A stretch of DNA of 64,000 nt, from positions 310,001 to 374,000 of the forward strand of contig NZ_JAVRIA010000001.1 of the NCBI RefSeq assembly GCF_031846265.1. Reading direction: 5' to 3'. Within the stretch, counting starts at the first letter, position 1, and every line of letters begins with the position of its first letter. Positions 61,257 through 64,000 of this stretch are shown here, in pieces. The notes under the pieces were generated by a model that had not been told where the DNA came from, did no database searches, and worked only from the letters and a program-made list of their open reading frames with translations. The DNA is from Microcosmobacter mediterraneus. Lineage in GTDB: Bacteria > Bacteroidota > Bacteroidia > Flavobacteriales > Flavobacteriaceae. The translations under genes and the position numbers were made by a program.

Positions 61257-61910
61257 ATGAATAAAAGAATCTACAAATTTTCATTAATTTTTAATACTTT
61301 ATTTATTATAATATCTCTGCTGTTCATATATAGATATAAGGAATATATCATCCAGAAATTAATCAAAAAATCAGGAGAAGCCGAAATAGTATTATTTGGC
61401 GACTCTATAATAAAAGGTGGTGATTGGACTGAATTATTGAATAGAAATGATGTTAAAAATAGTGGCTTCCCAGTATATACTACCTCACACTTAACAAGGA
61501 TAATTAAAAGGAATGTTATAGAATATAATCCAAAAATATGCATTATTGGAGCTGGTATTAATGATATTAATGTAGGTGTTCCAATACAAAGGATAATGAT
61601 TAACTATCAGAGTATGATAGATACATTACTAACTCATAATATAAAACCAATAATACAATCTACATTATATCAAGAAAATAACCCACATAATAAAATTTTA
61701 GTCGATAGTTTAAACTATTTTTTATATAATTATTGTAAGAAAAAATCGCTACACTATTTAGATATTAATTCAGAGTTATCATCAAAAGATGGATTAAAAT
61801 CTGAATTTACCATAGATGGAACACACCTTACCAGAAATGCCTACATAATTTGGGGAAATAAAATTAAAGAATTATTGATAGAAATTGAAAGTTCAAGTGT
61901 TGCATATTGA
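61257..61910 (+). CDS. Membrane-anchored SGNH/GDSL hydrolase-like protein
   Basis: The 217-residue protein has an N-terminal membrane segment (about 7-26) and SGNH blocks: VLFGDSIIKGG (serine near residue 49), IGAGINDINVG and DGTHLTRNAY (Asp and His near the end). Such proteins remove or transfer acetyl groups on surface glycans. The position among glycan genes suggests acetylation or deacetylation of the polysaccharide. It starts 14 bases after the preceding GT2 gene. Confidence 0.8.
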   Translation: MNKRIYKFSLIFNTLFIIISLLFIYRYKEYIIQKLIKKSGEAEIVLFGDSIIKGGDWTELLNRNDVKNSGFPVYTTSHLTRIIKRNVIEYNPKICIIGAGINDINVGVPIQRIMINYQSMIDTLLTHNIKPIIQSTLYQENNPHNKILVDSLNYFLYNYCKKKSLHYLDINSELSSKDGLKSEFTIDGTHLTRNAYIIWGNKIKELLIEIESSSVAY

Positions 61911-61984
61911 TTATTATTACTTAATGAAAGAAATTAAAACCTTAAGGTAAATCTAATTATGTGGGACAATAGTATTTAATACTA

Positions 61985-62737
61985 ATGAGTGATAAAGAAT
62001 TAACAACTAAAAAATATTGGGAAGCATACTATAAAAATAGTCATGTAAACAAACAACATATATTAACTGTTTGTTCTTATTATTCTCCAATTTGGGAAAT
62101 TTTTATTTCAAATAGTGAAGTATCTAAAAGTCTTATTGAGATAGGAGGATTCCCTGGCCGCTATTTAGCTTATTTAGCTAATAGGTACAATATTGAACCA
62201 ACCTGTCTAGACTATAATTCAGATCTTACTCAAATTGAAGGATCATTTATGGAAATGGATGTTCAACATTATCATATTATTAAAGAGGATTTTATAAAAT
62301 TTAAACCGAAATTGAAATATGATTATGTAATGTCTAATGGGTTTATTGAACACTTTAAAAATTACGATGATATTTTAGATTTACATGTCAAATATATGTC
62401 AGAAAACGGTCGCTTATTGGTAATGATACCAAATATGAAAGGCTATATTCAGTTTTATAAATATTTAGTTGACTACAAAAATTTGAAGATCCATAATTTA
62501 AAATGTATGAAACTTAAAGTTTTTGAAGACTTTGCTGAAAGACATAATCTTTCCATCCTGCATTTAGGTTATTATGGTGGTTTCCCTCTAGGTATACATC
62601 AAAAAATCAATTTTTTGCAAAAGATTATTTATAAATTACATCGCTTAGTTTTTAAATATTTTGCTAATGATAAGTTAAAAAAATATCCTTCTAAATATTT
62701 TTCATCTGCGATAGTAGGTGTTTTTGAAAAGCAATAA
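61985..62737 (+). CDS. SAM-dependent methyltransferase of the polysaccharide locus
   Basis: The 250-residue protein has the SAM motif LIEIGGFPGRYLAYLA and a later YDYVMSNGFIEHFKNYDDI, the Methyltransf-type layout seen in capsule and O-antigen loci. It could cap the chain by methylation, the type of end mark that Wzt C-terminal domains recognise; this is inference. It ends three bases before asnB. Confidence 0.82.
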   Translation: MSDKELTTKKYWEAYYKNSHVNKQHILTVCSYYSPIWEIFISNSEVSKSLIEIGGFPGRYLAYLANRYNIEPTCLDYNSDLTQIEGSFMEMDVQHYHIIKEDFIKFKPKLKYDYVMSNGFIEHFKNYDDILDLHVKYMSENGRLLVMIPNMKGYIQFYKYLVDYKNLKIHNLKCMKLKVFEDFAERHNLSILHLGYYGGFPLGIHQKINFLQKIIYKLHRLVFKYFANDKLKKYPSKYFSSAIVGVFEKQ

Positions 62738-62740
62738 TAT

Positions 62741-64000
62741 ATGTGTGGATTCCTAACAGAATTTTGTTTTAAAGATACGATCTCTACAGAAGCAAATTGT
62801 TTTAAAGATATTTTAGCACTTTCAAAACATAGAGGTCCAGATGCAAGCCACGTTATAAGTGAATCCTATTTTCAATTAGGTTTTAACAGATTAGCGATAC
62901 TAGATTTATCTGAGAATGGAAATCAGCCAAAGCAAAGTAAATCTGGTCGTTACCATGTTGTTTTTAATGGTGAGATATACAACTTTAAAGCCTTAGCTAA
63001 GCACTATAGTTTGTCAAGTATAAATTCTGCTTCTGACACAGAAGTACTTATCGATTTATTAGATGCAATAGGTATAAAGCAAACCATTAAAAACCTAAAC
63101 GGAATGTTTGCCATTAGTATAGTAGATACAGTAACAAAACAGCTGTATTTAGCGAGAGATTTTGCAGGTATAAAACCTCTATTTTATGGTAAATCTAAGC
63201 ATGGTATTGTAGCTGCTTCACAGTTTAACCAAGTATTTAAACACCAATGGCATAGCGATCAATCATTAAGATTAGATGTTGTAAAAGAGTATTTTGCATT
63301 TGGCTATATGCAAGCACCTAATACCATTTATAAAAATATATTTCAGGTTAATCCAGGAGAATTAGTTGAAATTAATATTTCTGGAGATATTAAAACTAAG
63401 ACATTACTAAAGTTTCCTAAGACCACTGAGCATAAATCTATTGATTACTCTAGATTAGATAAAGCTATTAGTGATGCTGTAAATAGACAATTGGTAAGTG
63501 ATGTACCTTTGGCTACGTTTTTAAGTGGAGGTATTGATAGTCCTTTAGTAAGTGCTTACGCAAAAGCCTCTAGGACCAATATTGAAGCGTTTACACTAAA
63601 GGTAAATGATAAAGGATTAAACGAAAGTGAATTAGCAAAGTCATATGCAGAGGCTTTAGAAATAAAACAACATATTATCTCTGTAGAAGAAAACAGTATT
63701 ATAGATAGTATTAATGCTCATTTTAAAGCATTTTCAGAGCCCTTTGGAGATTATTCAAGTATTCCAACGTATGTGATTTCAAAAGAATCAAAGAAAAAAC
63801 ATACAGTAATGTTATCTGGTGATGGAGGAGATGAGTTATTTTTTGGGTATCCTAGAATGTTAGATGTTATAAATAAAAAGCATTGGTTTATACTGCCTAG
63901 AATTATTAGAAAACCTCTTATTAGAATTACAAATAAACTGGGTATTACCAATACATGGTCACCTTATTTAGATAGTTTCAATGAATTTATAATAAATAAA
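62741..64000 (+). CDS. asnB: Asparagine synthase, glutamine-hydrolysing, C-terminus cut by window edge
   Basis: The first 420 codons are present; full proteins of this type are around 600. Cys2 after the initiator Met is the glutaminase nucleophile (MCGFLTEF), followed by the class-II amidotransferase blocks SKHRGPDASH and FNGEIYNF. The synthase domain shows the ATP-binding LSGGIDSPLVSAY and SGDGGDELFFGY. In polysaccharide loci such proteins often amidate uronic acids, which would suit the UDP-HexNAcA genes upstream; that role is inferred. Confidence 0.93.
   Translation, partial: MCGFLTEFCFKDTISTEANCFKDILALSKHRGPDASHVISESYFQLGFNRLAILDLSENGNQPKQSKSGRYHVVFNGEIYNFKALAKHYSLSSINSASDTEVLIDLLDAIGIKQTIKNLNGMFAISIVDTVTKQLYLARDFAGIKPLFYGKSKHGIVAASQFNQVFKHQWHSDQSLRLDVVKEYFAFGYMQAPNTIYKNIFQVNPGELVEINISGDIKTKTLLKFPKTTEHKSIDYSRLDKAISDAVNRQLVSDVPLATFLSGGIDSPLVSAYAKASRTNIEAFTLKVNDKGLNESELAKSYAEALEIKQHIISVEENSIIDSINAHFKAFSEPFGDYSSIPTYVISKESKKKHTVMLSGDGGDELFFGYPRMLDVINKKHWFILPRIIRKPLIRITNKLGITNTWSPYLDSFNEFIINK

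Overview
This window looks like chromosome of a marine-type member of the Flavobacteriaceae (Bacteroidota). The DNA is strongly AT-rich and start codons lack Shine-Dalgarno sequences. Many intergenic regions carry the flavobacterial -7 box (TAnnTTTG, often TACTTTTGC). Three proteins or more carry type IX secretion (T9SS) traits, lipoproteins are abundant, and the DnaJ, SecA and type-B L31 proteins have flavobacterial forms. Coding density is high: no gene-free stretch exceeds 300 bases, and no tRNA, rRNA, CRISPR array, insertion sequence or prophage was seen. The two edges cut genes: ilvE at the left (C-terminus missing) and asnB at the right (C-terminus missing).

Layout. 1-7.2 kb holds ilvE, two small lipoproteins (one with a C-terminal haem motif), the tRNA enzyme gene mnmD, a TIGR01777 epimerase, an ECF sigma/anti-sigma pair facing a fasciclin protein, and grpE-dnaJ. 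7.4-12.6 kb is a tight five-gene operon: an ABC-2 exporter (NatA/NatB type), an MscS channel, a sigma-54 activator-like response regulator and a PPK2 polyphosphate kinase. 12.6-15.6 kb (minus) has a secreted endonuclease I and an RNA m5C methyltransferase. 15.8-20.7 kb (plus) is an envelope-stress locus: ECF sigma, small membrane protein, CpxP/Spy-like protein, two YHYH lipoproteins, a MORN/YwqK lipoprotein and an SCO1-type copper protein. Three gene starts in it share a two-block promoter-like motif (CAAGTTTT, 11 nt, ACATC). 21.9-23.5 kb (minus) is a second ECF sigma / membrane protein / CpxP-like module arranged as a mirror image. Between it and an MsbA-like exporter lies a candidate small RNA gene.

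23.7-47.8 kb is mostly housekeeping: the ABC exporter, a phosphohexomutase, a lipid-linked-type GT2, L31, a GlmU-like protein, a peptide-binding lipoprotein, MtaB, a lytic transglycosylase, an LRR protein, SecA, a cobalamin adenosyltransferase, a LolD-type ATPase flanked by a 7-bp tandem repeat, and an ABC-F protein.

47.9-64 kb is a surface-polysaccharide locus on the plus strand. It has a Wza-like export lipoprotein, a Wzc-like chain-length/tyrosine kinase, UDP-sugar dehydrogenase and epimerase, a Wzm/Wzt ABC exporter with a C-terminal glycan-recognition domain on Wzt, then an especially AT-rich block of overlapping glycosyltransferase and modification genes, a methyltransferase and AsnB. 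From about 55.3 to 62.7 kb this block has the look of an exchangeable serotype module.

The best candidates for something undescribed are the ECF-controlled YHYH/SCO locus with its repeated promoter motif, and the possible small RNA near 23.7 kb. Functional statements rest on recognised families and visible motifs; no database search or expression data were available.
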